Of a stretch of DNA of 64,000 nt, positions 12,187-23,506 are shown one piece after another; the stretch's first letter is position 1; each line of letters opens with the position of its first letter. Source of the DNA: Rotaria sp. Silwood1 (Eukaryota; Rotifera; Eurotatoria; Philodinida; Philodinidae); NCBI GenBank assembly GCA_905250075.1, contig CAJNOP010000012.1, forward strand, positions 3,732,536 to 3,796,535. The letters are read 5' to 3'. The notes beneath the pieces were generated by a model. It was not told the origin of the DNA. It saw only the letters and a list, made by a program, of their open reading frames with translations, and did no database searches. A program made the translations under genes and the position numbers.

Positions 12187-13933
12187 TCTTTTGTCGATGA
12201 TCACAACTATTCGACGTATATATATATACACGACATAAACACAATAGATTGTCAGTCTGAGGAAATAATTAATCAAATCATGTTTTTCTTATTCGACTAA
12301 TTAGATATGATAACAACTGACGATAAAATAAAAAAAACATTTCTCATGACAATACTATATGATGGATGTTCAATCTGAATGATTATATATAAAGAAAAAA
12401 AAGCGAACTTGCGCCAGTGAAATTAATATTCAATATGTCCGCAATCATTGACATGAGAGTCGCATTATCAAATCGATGTTTTTGAAATTAGGAGATCTCT
12501 ACGAAAAAAAGGTCAGAAAACATTTCGTGGTATTATCGTTCGCAGTAGCGCTTGTTCCATTTTTCTACTAAAGTAATAATAGTAAAATTTGCCGACAAAT
12601 GATATTGAAAAAAGAAATATGATCACACATATTTTCTGTTATTAATTTTTTCATATACGTTGATGAGAATATACAAACAAAATAACAATACGTGATATAC
12701 TATCATGTGCGTAGCACTTTTGCAGCATAAAAGTTATTTTTAATGACCAGATTTGTTTCAATAAATCTGCTTTATGTAAGAGATATTCATTGAAGTCTGC
12801 ATAATTGATATAAGTCTTTGCATTAATTTTTAAATCAGCACTGATCTGTTCATTCTTCATGAGTGCACTTTTACCATTTAGAATATGAGCTCACCACTGG
12901 TTGCATCTGATTAACGGGTGTTTCTTCTATTCTTTGTGAAACCTAAGATCATGTGATGATATTAGATTGTTTTTCTTGTTGGTTCAACATGTTGTTAACA
13001 AGGAAACGTTTTCAATTCATTAGTCGTTTTTTTTACCAGAATTATAGTTATTTTACTGGAATTTTAGTGTCTCACATGGTACATACCATCAGTTCAAATG
13101 ATGATATTTCAATCTGAGATTTTGTCAATAGACATATCTGTTTGTTAATATAATGTCCTAAATATTTCCTGTTCGAGATTTGGAGTCCGAAACATCACTT
13201 ATGTTACATGAAAGATATTAGCATTTTCTTGTTTTTTTTTCAGGCTTTAATACTTAAGGAAGAAAATATTGTTTTGAGATATTCGTATTTATAATTCTAG
13301 AGATTGAAGCTCTCATAAAATGCCTAGAACTTTGGACAAAAAGCCTACAGAAATTATTCTTTTGAGGTATTTTTATATCTCATTGGATTCTACCTGATGC
13401 ATTGAGTCCGAACTTAAAAGCAATTAATCAATTTCAAATATTGTCTTGACAGAGTTGAGATGAAAAAAAAAATCAGGAAAACATTTTAGAAAACATCTGC
13501 TAATACTAAGAAAAATGTTCAAAAACTAGAATTCTCCTGAAGAAATCATGAGGTTCGATATCCATTTCTTTAATGGCTTGATAATTTTCAGATGAAAGTC
13601 ATTAGAAATACTCCTATTCATTTGTAATTGATTCATTTTCGATTTTTTTTTTATTGAAAAACAAATGTATTGATTCAAAGTCATTTTAAATAAAATTTTA
13701 AGTTTCGATCAGATTTAATCATTTCAATAAGACTAAAATTAAATTTTTTATTATTTGAAATACAGCGAAAAAAAAAAGAAATAAACAATAGACAATTGCA
13801 CTGCATACAGACAAAATTATAGTAGCACGACCAACATGGCACATCTCTATTCTTATTTCTTCTCGAATGAGTAGAAAATAAAATCATAAACGAAAAATCA
13901 CGCATAATACAAATACAATAACATTTGAAAAAC

Positions 13934-13964
<31 letters not shown>

Positions 13965-13969
13965 GTATA
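12187..13969. other. Intergenic, no gene seen
   Basis: A 69-codon open frame near 12651-12860 has no splice partners or family features. Just downstream of the CLIC stop (about 13930-13960) there is an A-rich (GAAAA)n tract. Nothing else is supportable. Confidence 0.4.
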
Positions 13970-14883
13970 TTAATGAAAATGATTATAAACTGTTAGAGGT
14001 ATATCAAGAGAATATTTTGGTTCTTCTTTTGTTAATTGTAAATATTCTTTTGGTGATGTTTCATGACGTATCCAATGTAGAACAATTTCTTGATCTGATG
14101 GACAAGATTTAACAAAAGCGTCATGTTCATAAGCTGAACCAAGATAACGCCATAATGATGAAAATTCAATTGGAATTGATAAATGAAGAAGATAATCAGC
14201 AGCAACACGAATATGTTGTAATTTTGGCCATAATGAACAATCAAGACCTGTTATTTCATTTCCACACATATATTTTGTTTCTCGTCGTCGAAGAAATGTA
14301 TTAATTTTTTCTAATTCATCTAATAATAATTGTGGATTATTTGTTACATCTTTAATTAAATAAGTAAAACGTGTAAAAACATTTGATTGAACTTTAAAAG
14401 CTTCAGGATCTTGACTTGATAATTTATAATTTGTAAATGATGAATCAAGATAATCTTCAATATCATCAATATTATTTAAAACAATATCACCATGTATAAG
14501 TGTTGGTAATTTTTTTGATATTTCTTTAAATTCTTTTGGTGGATTTTTACAATTTATTGTTATGACATCAAAATTAAAATCATTTTCAATTTCACATTTT
14601 ATTAATAATTTAAGAAATACATCATGACAAAATGGACATGCACCTTTTGATCGACCATCTCGACCAGCTAGAAAAAAAAAAAGTTAAGAATAATAATAAT
14701 AATAGTAATATGAAACTATTCAATTCTTTTCTTTTTTACCTTTGATAAATAAATGAACTTTTTGATCATCTCTATCATTTAATAAACTGCGCTAGAAACA
14801 AATAATATATTACAAATGATTTCTAATAAAAAGAAAGATTCACTTACAGGATCAAACTGTTCATCCTCATTTTCCTCTGCCAT
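13970..14883 (-). CDS. CLIC: Chloride intracellular channel (CLIC/EXC-4) protein
   Basis: CLIC proteins are GST-fold proteins that exist as soluble oxidoreductase-like forms and insert into membranes. Three exons on the minus strand: 14883-14848, 14791-14740 and 14667-13970, 786 nt giving 261 residues, slightly longer than the usual 240-250. The thioredoxin-like N-terminal domain has KVHLFIKAGRDG followed by the active-site-like motif CPFC (about residues 40-43). The all-alpha C-terminal domain has NEITGLDCSLWPKLQHIRV, matching the NELTLADCNLLPKLHIV block of animal CLICs, and then SLWRYLGSAYEHDAFVKSCP. The ATG at 14883 opens a short acidic leader (MAEENEDEQFDP). The motif has both cysteines, as in glutaredoxins, whereas many vertebrate CLICs have CPFS. 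Family assignment is secure. Confidence 0.93.
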
Positions 14884-17876
14884 ACTTAACTATCTTTCTT
14901 TTTTTTTCCCTACTATATACCTATGAGTATGTTAGAAATAGAGGTAAAAAATTAAAACCGCATTATAATAAAAAAAACTCGATGATGACGACGACAACCA
15001 AATGTTTTTTTCTTTTCTTTGTTCGATACTAAGGGTGTTCTCATCTGCATACTGACACTCGTGTAAAATGAGAAAAAATAACGAGAAGAATAAGTAATAC
15101 AGCCTCTTCTTTTCTTTGTTTTATATCTATTTAACTACATGTAGTTTCTAGGTTAAAACAAAAAAAAAAAGGAAGAATATGTCTATTCAATTAATAATTA
15201 AAATTAATAGAAAAAGGTAAAAATAAAACAAATTGATCTAGAAGAAGGAAACTGACGTTATTTTAATTTTAATAGATTCTAGTTTATATTTAGTTGATAT
15301 CAACTTACTCTCGATGAAATTTTGTTCTGCATGATGGGCCACATGAATGGTGATCAAATGAATTTATCAATATGAGAGAATAAATGCAAGACAAGCGAGA
15401 AGAAAAAAAAAACGAGAAGGCCAAGGGGGGCTCAAGTTATATAACTACATTTATATGCTGCTCATACATCTGGTTATAACACATCGTCAAGATTTTGATC
15501 AGTAAACAGCGAATAAATAAACTCACTGAAGTCGGATGAAATTGATTTGTATGAAGTATTGATCTTGGTAAAATAATAACTTGCATTGTTTTTCTTATTA
15601 AACAATTCAATCAGAAAGTGATAGTCTTTGGATTTTTTTTTATTATTCGTGTATGTCTATCTTTATGCACACAAGAGTGCGTTAGTATATGTATTCAAAA
15701 TTAGATCTACATACATATAAAAACGAGTGCACCTCATCCATTGAACATAATGTACACTTTCTCTTTACTATGCTATTTACTCACGACTTCTCTTATTTTT
15801 TCCTCTTGTATTGGAAGTGATTAGAGTTCTTCTTCTTCTTTTTTCTATCCTTTTGCCCTATGGACATTATTTGTTGGTACTTCTTTCTTTTTCTTTTTCT
15901 CTCATTCTGACCATTATCCTTTTGATAGATTGTAGAATGATAATAATTGCCTTGCGAATTGAGTTCGACACCTTTTCGAACACAAAAAAAAGAATGCTTA
16001 TGATACGGCTTCTTTTATTTCATGATATGAAAGAATTTCATTTGGCCTTTGTCGGCAATCGTACTATGCATTTGATTATTCACCTTCGCATTTAATACCG
16101 CAACAAGAATATATCAAGTAAAAGCTGAGTTCAATGTGCATATGCGCGTATGCACACATTTGTATAAAGAGCGAGTAAAAGGACAAATGAGCTCATGTTA
16201 TCACTTGGCAATGTTGATGAAAATGATAGATTAAGAAAAAGAGAATAAGATGAATATGAGGATAATCATTGAACATATCATTTTTATTGCTCATGTTCAA
16301 TGAAAAGCCTTTATTTAGACGAGAAAATGTTCAACATTATTTACAAAAAAACAAAATTATCATTCAGTATTGACAATAAATCAATAAATTTCAAGTGCAA
16401 CTACTTGAACAATAGTTGGTCATCATCGAATCAATACTAGACTTTTTAATTTCTTTAATCGATGAAAGTAAAAATGAAATAATATTTCATAAATCATTTT
16501 CATTTATCATGAAAAAGAAATTTTGAAATAATTCATGCAGAAGAAATTTTTGACGTTTCTCTTCTATCAAGTATACAATTGAACTATTTCTTTTCAAAGT
16601 TTAATCTTATTTAGAATAGTTTCGCATATTTATTTTAACAATTAAAATATGCAGATCAATTCCTTATATAATAGAAAATATAAGTAGACTAAAGCTAACA
16701 TTAAAGCATTATAGAAGATAGGCATAATTCAGAAATCAATCAAGTTTGATATACGTTAACAGCTAATGATCAGAAATCATCGAATATTAATGACGTTAAT
16801 CAATCACAATAATAATGTTGAAGTATTCTGTCAAGTTCTGATACAGTTTTTGATCCATTCACGAGATATATTTTACGAAAGTGCAATTATGTAATTCTAT
16901 TCTTATAATGTCAGTGACGTGTAATAAAATTTTTCTAATAACTTTATTATACATATTTTCAAATGAAAAACGAGAAATTACAAATGTTCCTCAAATTCGA
17001 ATATTTTGAAACGAATTACATTTAGAAACATGAATTTCTTCGTTTGAAATTGCTTAATATATTATTGGTTGAAAAAAATTGAAAATGATTGAATTACGAA
17101 ACTTGATAGAAATACTTCTAATACGTATTAGTATTTCTGTCGATAGTTCACTAAAGATATTTACATAAGAATGACAACTTAAAAATTCGATTTTTATTTA
17201 AAAAGAAAAGGTTACAACTCTATCTATCGTATGAATTTGAATTTTCAACTATAATTAAACTTTCTATCTTATGAATACATAAAGTTTAAACTATAGATGC
17301 TTAGAAGAACTGATATTTCATAGTTAATATTAGTATATGAATTAGATAATAGATCTCGAATGATTTCAATGACTCATTTATCATGATTTTTGAGAAGAAA
17401 AAAAAATTGAAATTGTCCTTATGAAAATTTAAATCAAGAACAAATTTTATTTTATGTTTTGCTCACTTTTTCAAATCGTTGCAAAATATGTTAATCAATG
17501 TGAATTTCGTTTTAATTATCCATAAGAAAGAATTCCTTTTCTTTCATACTTTTGTTTAGTAAAACACACATGAACGAACAGAATAAAAACGAGTGTAGCA
17601 GCACTTGTTTCACTGATTATTTAGTAAACATACTTCGTTTTGTACGTATGCAAAAATCGCTCTTTTTTTTCGTCTATCGAATTCTTTATTTTAATGCATT
17701 AAAGCTATTTCACTTGTTTTTTTATCGCCTACACAGGTAATGTAATGGCAGTAACTGTTTGAGTAAATTGTGTCACAGCAACAATTGCACGCAACAACAA
17801 CTAATTTAAAACATCAAGAATTCTTTTAAGTCTAAGCTTATATTGAAAATTTTTTTAAAAGCATATATTATCATTA
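14884..17876. other. Intergenic, no gene seen
   Basis: About 3 kb between CLIC and the PLAC8 gene. A 94-codon open frame (15811-16095) is T-rich and leucine-biased without coding character. A short perfect hairpin surrounds TAATACGTATTA near 17120-17140. No RNA gene or mobile element is recognised. Confidence 0.4.
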
Positions 17877-18439
17877 ATGGTGTAAGAGAAAATTTTGTTA
17901 ATAATTGAGAATTAAATGATTATTTATATTGATTTATTTTCTTTAGAACAATACGAACACAACCAACTGGAAATGTTTGGACATTTGAAAATGAATGGAG
18001 TAATGGAATATGTGGTTGTTGTTCTGATCTTGGAACTTGTATGAACGAGAAAAATAAATAGTGAAATTAGTGATTTTTTTGCTTAGGTTGCTTTGCTTAT
18101 TGGTGTTGTCCATGCTTTTTATGTAAATTACATGCACGAACTAATGAATGTTTATGTACTGGATGTTTACCGGGAGGTAAGATAGTTGAGTTTTGATAAA
18201 TAAAAATTTTCTAATTTATCTTTGTTTATAGCCAATTCTGGATTGAGAACAAAAATTCGAACCGGTTTTCGAATACAAGTATAAAAAAAATAAATGAAAT
18301 CGTTTTAAAGTATAAATAATTTAGTATTTTAAATTTTTTTTTCTAGGGACAAGTGTGTGGTGACACATGTGCAATGTGTTTTTGTCCGTGTTGTTCTATT
18401 ATACAAATGTATAATGAACTAGAATTTCAAGGACTATGA
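17877..18439 (+). CDS. PLAC8 (cornifelin/FCR-like) Cys-rich protein
   Basis: Small PLAC8-domain protein. The family comprises Cys-rich membrane-associated proteins linked in plants and animals to cell-size control and metal-ion transport. Five exons: 17877-17881 (tentative), 17947-18038, 18087-18176, 18232-18278 and 18347-18439, totalling 327 nt, 108 residues. Visible family signature: W...NGICGCCSDLGTCC, then YWCCPCFLCKLHAR, then LRTKIRTGFRIQGQVCGDTC, then CFCPCCSIIQMYNEL at the C-terminus. The CPC-type clusters form the characteristic hydrophobic segment. The first exon is only ATGGT followed by a strong GTAAGA donor. It is the only nearby start that closes the frame, so the start is inferred rather than seen. 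It lies upstream of the Kir gene on the same strand, with about 170 bp between. Confidence 0.83.
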
Positions 18440-18612
18440 TATACAGATACATGTAATTTTCTTTTTTCTTATAAATTAATAATAAATAAGTCTTTGTATT
18501 GGTGAGCACATGATATTTTTTATGCATGAATGATTTGTCGATGAAAAGAGTGTACAAGGAAAAAAAATGACATCACCATATGATGCAGTGACAGTTTGTA
18601 TAACTGTTTATA

Positions 18613-19811
18613 ATGGCTTCGCTTTTTACTTCAAAAGGTTTATGGGAACCGGATAGACTTGTATGTAAATCAGGTCGTGTTGATTTTTTTATTCGACATC
18701 GACCTTTTGTTTGGAGTCGAACATGTGCAGATTGGTATTCAAATTTAATTTCAGCTAAATGGATATCTGTATTATCATTAATAGTAGCAGTATTTTTAGT
18801 TAGTTGGACATTTTTTGCTCTTGTTTGGTATATACTTGCGTTTTTTAATGGAGATTTTTTACCTGATCATCTACGTCCAAATACCAATCATCGTCCATGT
18901 CTTGTTAATGTTGGAAATAGTTTTTTAGCTTTTTTTCTTTTTTCATTAGAAACACAACATACAATTGGTTATGGATATAGACATGTTAATGATGAATGTA
19001 AAGCAGGAGTTATTTTATTAATGATTCAATCATGTAGTGGTGCTTTAATAACAATTTATGTTGGTGGTATTGTTTTTAATAAATTAGCAAGACCAAAACA
19101 ACGAATGAAAGTATTAACATTTAGTGAACGAGCAGTTGTTGCACCACGTGATGGACATTTATGTTTTATGTTTAAAGTTGGTATGTTATAGATGTTTCTT
19201 AATTTATTTAAATTTAAAAGAAAACCATTTTTTTATATTTTTTTTTCTCTTTAGGAAATAATATTGTTACTCAATTAACACGTGCTGCTATTCGAGTTAT
19301 TTATTATAAATTACAACCAAAATCATCAGGTGAAATTGTACCAATTGAAAATTTTGATATGCCTGTATATCCTTCAAATACAAATTTGATGTTATTATGT
19401 CCATTGGTTATTGAACATAGAATCGATGAATCATCACCACTTTATCCTATATCACCAACAAAACTTTATAATTCAGAAGGTAATGGACCAGATGCATTTG
19501 AAATTGTTGTTATTATTGAAGGAACAATGGAAACAACTGGTGATGCATGTCAATATCGAACTAGTTATAAACCACGAGAAATTCTTTGGGGTTTTCGTTT
19601 TAAACAAACTAGTTTTACAATAGAAAAGGGTAAAATTAATTTTGATATGACAACATTTGAAGAATTCGAACCAGTTAATATGGATGGATATGTAGGTAAA
19701 GGTAGAGGACCAAAATTATTTGCACTAGATTTATCAAGTAAAATTCATGCACGAAGAAAACAAAGAAAATCTCGTCTACTAAGTGAATCACCATTACGCG
19801 TTAATGCATGA
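18613..19811 (+). CDS. Inward-rectifier potassium channel (Kir)
   Basis: Pore-forming subunit of a Kir (KCNJ) tetrameric K+ channel in the plasma membrane. Two exons, 18613-19180 and 19255-19811, 374 residues, a typical Kir length. TM1 is about residues 51-77 and the pore helix and filter contain SLETQHTIGYGYRH (filter TIGYG 117-121). The Glu113/Arg123 pair and Cys96/Cys129 match the conserved Kir pore salt bridge and extracellular disulfide. TM2 is about 131-155, followed by ARPKQR (159-164), equivalent to the PIP2-binding basic stretch, and FSERAVV. The C-terminal cytoplasmic domain includes HRIDESSPLYPISP. In TM2 the site equivalent to Asp172 of Kir2.1 appears to be Thr147, predicting weak rectification (inference). 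Subfamily is not assigned. Confidence 0.95.
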
Positions 19812-22800
19812 TTATTCTTTTTCTTTTTTGATTTGCTAAAAAAGAAAATTTGAGTTTTTTTTAATAAAAGAACATATCTCAATGAGAAATTTATCATGTT
19901 TTTAAAAACATGTTCTGAGAAAGTATGAAATGTATTTTTATGCAAAATCTGTTCTTGAACTCATCTCTAATAAAAGACAATGATTCATATTGATAATTGC
20001 TTTGTTAAAGTTTTGATTTGTATTAGTATTTAAATAAATATAACAACCATGCGAACACCTATCATAAATTAGTCTTCACAACTGTTCTTCTCAATGAATG
20101 TGCTGACGAGGGAATGTTTGCAACTATTCAGTCACTTTTCAATGAAAGACACTAGTTTATAGGTTATCAACTATGCTAGTTCTCGAATATAATCGTAAGA
20201 AACTTTCTCAGGTTTTCATATGCTGGCTTTCTAGATTAACAAATTTTTCTCCAAAAATTGTTTACCCTCTGTTTAGATTATAGAGCATATCGCATTATCT
20301 AGGATTCCAGTAACTTTTAATGTTTCAAATTGCTGTTTTTAGCAGAAAATCAAAGCATTTTTATTCGTACAAAAGATACACATCAATGCTTCCATATGAA
20401 AATCTTCAATATAGGATTATTTTACTCAAAATTGAGTCTTAGAAAATAGAAGAAAATACTGATTTAAAGACAACTTGAGATACTCTATAATCTGACTATA
20501 TCAAGAACATTTTAGCAAAAGCTTCATTAGTATGAAAAATCAGCATATGAAGACAAAGGGCATTTCTCATGATCAAAGTTGAAATCAGCATAGTTAATAA
20601 CTTACAATCTACTAGCTCTTTTTAACAAAATGATTGATCAATTGAAAAGTTTCTCTCGTGAGTTCTGAGTATTCTCTTAACGAGATGTCTCAGGAACCTT
20701 TAATTACTTCGTTTCAGTAGGGTAATTTATGGATTTTTACCATTTGACTATTAAATATTTCTAAATTTTCAATCTATTAAGTTGTTGAAAAACCTTTTCA
20801 TAGAATACTATAGAATCTGAGCGAGTACCTAGCAAATATTCATGTATTGAGACAATTATCAGCAGGGTATTTCACCAAGATCCTATGACATAGTGATAAT
20901 AGGGTATGCGAAAACGTAAGTGCTTGACAACTGATTTAGTCTACGAAATACATTAAACTCAGTACATTCACTAAGAACGAATATACATTAGATCTTTCAT
21001 TGAATACTTGTATTAAAAAGCCATTGTAATTATTCGAGCCGAAGAAATGAATCAACCGATGCACAATAAATCATACAAATTGAATTACTTTCACACATGA
21101 TATTCAAAACACACTGTCGAATATGGATGAAGGTGTAGAACGAGAACTCACCCGTATTCACACATTATATCAGTGATAAAAACAATGGATGTCATAATTG
21201 TTATTGTTCTTTAGAAAATGAAAACATTTTCAAATGTATCACATTGCAAGACGCTTCAAACGTAGCTGAATATTTATGCTGATAATGTCTATATTCCTAG
21301 AATAGCTTTTCCGTTTCAGATGAAATTTTTATTTTCATCATAACTTTACTAGACTTATTTACTGTAAAATTATCAACAAAAATTTGTAAGGTCAGTTGAG
21401 CCACATTGATCGCAACTTATATGCTATGGTTCCTATGTATAGGCTAGTAATTCAGCAAAGCAATCATAATTCTTGGCCCATTTATCATAAGCCTGAACTC
21501 TTTTCAGACTTTTTCTGATCTCCGTATACTCTATTGAATGAGGTATGAATGAACTAACACAAAATTTTGCATCTCGAGTACTTCCCTCGTCAGCTACATC
21601 ATAGTTTATTTTTCAATGCTCAAACGTCTAGAAAAATACAAACATTTTCATCTTTTGCTTCAAGTCTTTATCACTTTTGAAAATCTTTATAATACAATCA
21701 TCATATATCATTAACATACATTAGAAGCAAATTCTACTGCAATTCAAAAAAACATTATTTCTTACATCAAAACAAAATCTGAATAAGATGATTGTCATTT
21801 ATCAGGAGTCCGCGTGAGATGAAACAATCTCATTCTATCCCATCGTTCCCATGGGATGCAACAAACATCGCACGAAACTTCGTAGGACAAACGTCTTCTA
21901 GAGAAAATAGATGTTTTTGTTTACTATTCAAGCGAGCCAAGTGAGAAATAATTTGTTTTTCTACTGTGAAAGTGGTTACGTACTGTAACCATTAAGATTG
22001 GATAAAACAAATGACAAGGAATCAAGATATAAAGTAACAACACAGCTCGATCTATCGTAATAGTAATAAATGATTTGATTCTGCTTTATACTTACAATCG
22101 AAAGTTTATCTTCAGATAATTTATGGTCTGTTGTTCATTTTCAATCCGTTCAATTTAATTTAATAAGCCTAACCACTACTTCACGTTTTCCTCTATCATC
22201 ATTTTATCTGCATCCTTTATTGGTGATTTTCCATAATATCTTCACTAATTTACAAGTGAACGAAATATTCGCTTATTAGAAAAAGATCTATCAAATTATA
22301 AATTCATTAAAAACTCAACGAATAAATTATCTTTGGTTTATATGTTGGTAGATTTCTGATTTTTCAGCCAAGAAATCTTGTACGAAAGAAAAATGTGCGT
22401 CAATTCGAGACTTTTTCATTTGTCAATCATGTTTTCAATCGTATGCATTTACATCGAGTTCTGGTCTATGACTGCTCAATGCATAAAGTTGTGCTCAAAA
22501 GCTATCTCCTAATATAAAAGATCTTTGTCAGTAGGTGATGATAGAACTCAAATGAAATTAGAAACAGTTTACATTCATAGAGAGAAAGAAGTGTGTTGTT
22601 TTATTGTGACAATAAGTAAAAGAAATATGAACTTGGTTATAATAAAATTAGGAAATGATGTAAAATTTGGTAATATTAATGAAAATGACAGCTATATTGA
22701 GTCTTTTATAACATATTTGACGACTTTGAAGTTCCATCACATTCTACCTCACGTGGAGATTGGGTATTTTGTACTTTTTTTTGTAAATACGTAAGAGCTT

Positions 22801-23506
22801 TTCAATCTAGCGACTTACATGAGAGTTAACTCAATGTCTTACTAAAAAACTCAGATTTAACATAAAAAGTTTTTTGAATTCCAAATCTCATGCTTTACTA
22901 TTCATTATACAAAGTAATATATATTCGGAATTCGATTGGTATCGCTTGGAGACTTAAGCCCATCAAAAGAAGTCAGAGTCAAGGTTAACTCCAACTTTTC
23001 CTTAACTTTATAAAGTCCTGACGAGACGTGAATCTAGTCTCCAAACTACATCGGTTTGTAACAATAAATTTCAATGGATAAAACTCATTATTCAAAATAG
23101 ACGTGTACTATTTAACCTAATTTACTGTTAGGAAATTTAGAGAGGCTTGATTATCCCTTTAAGAAGAAATGACTCCGATGCAGGTCTCTTATTGAATTCT
23201 TTTGATAGTAACTGATCTAATACAAGATAGTATTGTGTTTTTTTAAACTTATTATCATTTTTTTTTAGTTAAGAATATTGAGCATTACAAATTTTTTGTC
23301 AAAAGTGTTCAATGCAGATGCCATCGTAAATTTATCTAAACTGTTGCATTCAGTACATCAAGCAAATATTTCTGAAAAAAAAATGAAAACAAACAGCAAA
23401 CACGCACACATATAAGCAATGTTTCTTGTCATAACAAGATTTATCATCTAAAGAGTGTTATAATAACAAATACATAGAACAAAAGAAAAAAAAAACGAAG
23501 AAAATG
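19812..23506. other. Intergenic, one candidate TIR element
   Basis: About 3.7 kb between the Kir stop and the 3' end of the minus-strand zinc-finger gene. Apart from the inverted termini at 20098 and 21599 (separate entry) I see no gene. An 89-codon frame at 22525-22794 lacks an ATG start and splice partners. Confidence 0.4.
20098..21599. mobile_element. Possible TIR-bounded non-autonomous element
   Basis: The left end ATGTGCTGACGAGGGAA (20098-20114) reappears in inverted orientation at 21582-21599 as ATGTAGCTGACGAGGGAA after reverse complementing, differing by one indel and one or two bases. GAGGGA-rich sequence is unusual in this AT-rich background, so chance is unlikely. No convincing target-site duplication flanks the termini and no transposase frame lies between, so this is only a candidate element of about 1.5 kb. 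Confidence 0.4.

Noticed and set aside
15811..16095. 94-codon leucine-rich open frame
   Set aside because: Arises from T-rich low-complexity DNA, does not begin with a convincing start context, and shows no family features.
17100..17300. Possible larger palindrome around TAATACGTATTA
   Set aside because: Only the central ~30 bp pair convincingly; beyond that the match is at AT-background level.
22525..22794. 89-codon open frame
   Set aside because: Begins at a non-ATG codon and has no flanking exon structure or recognisable domain.
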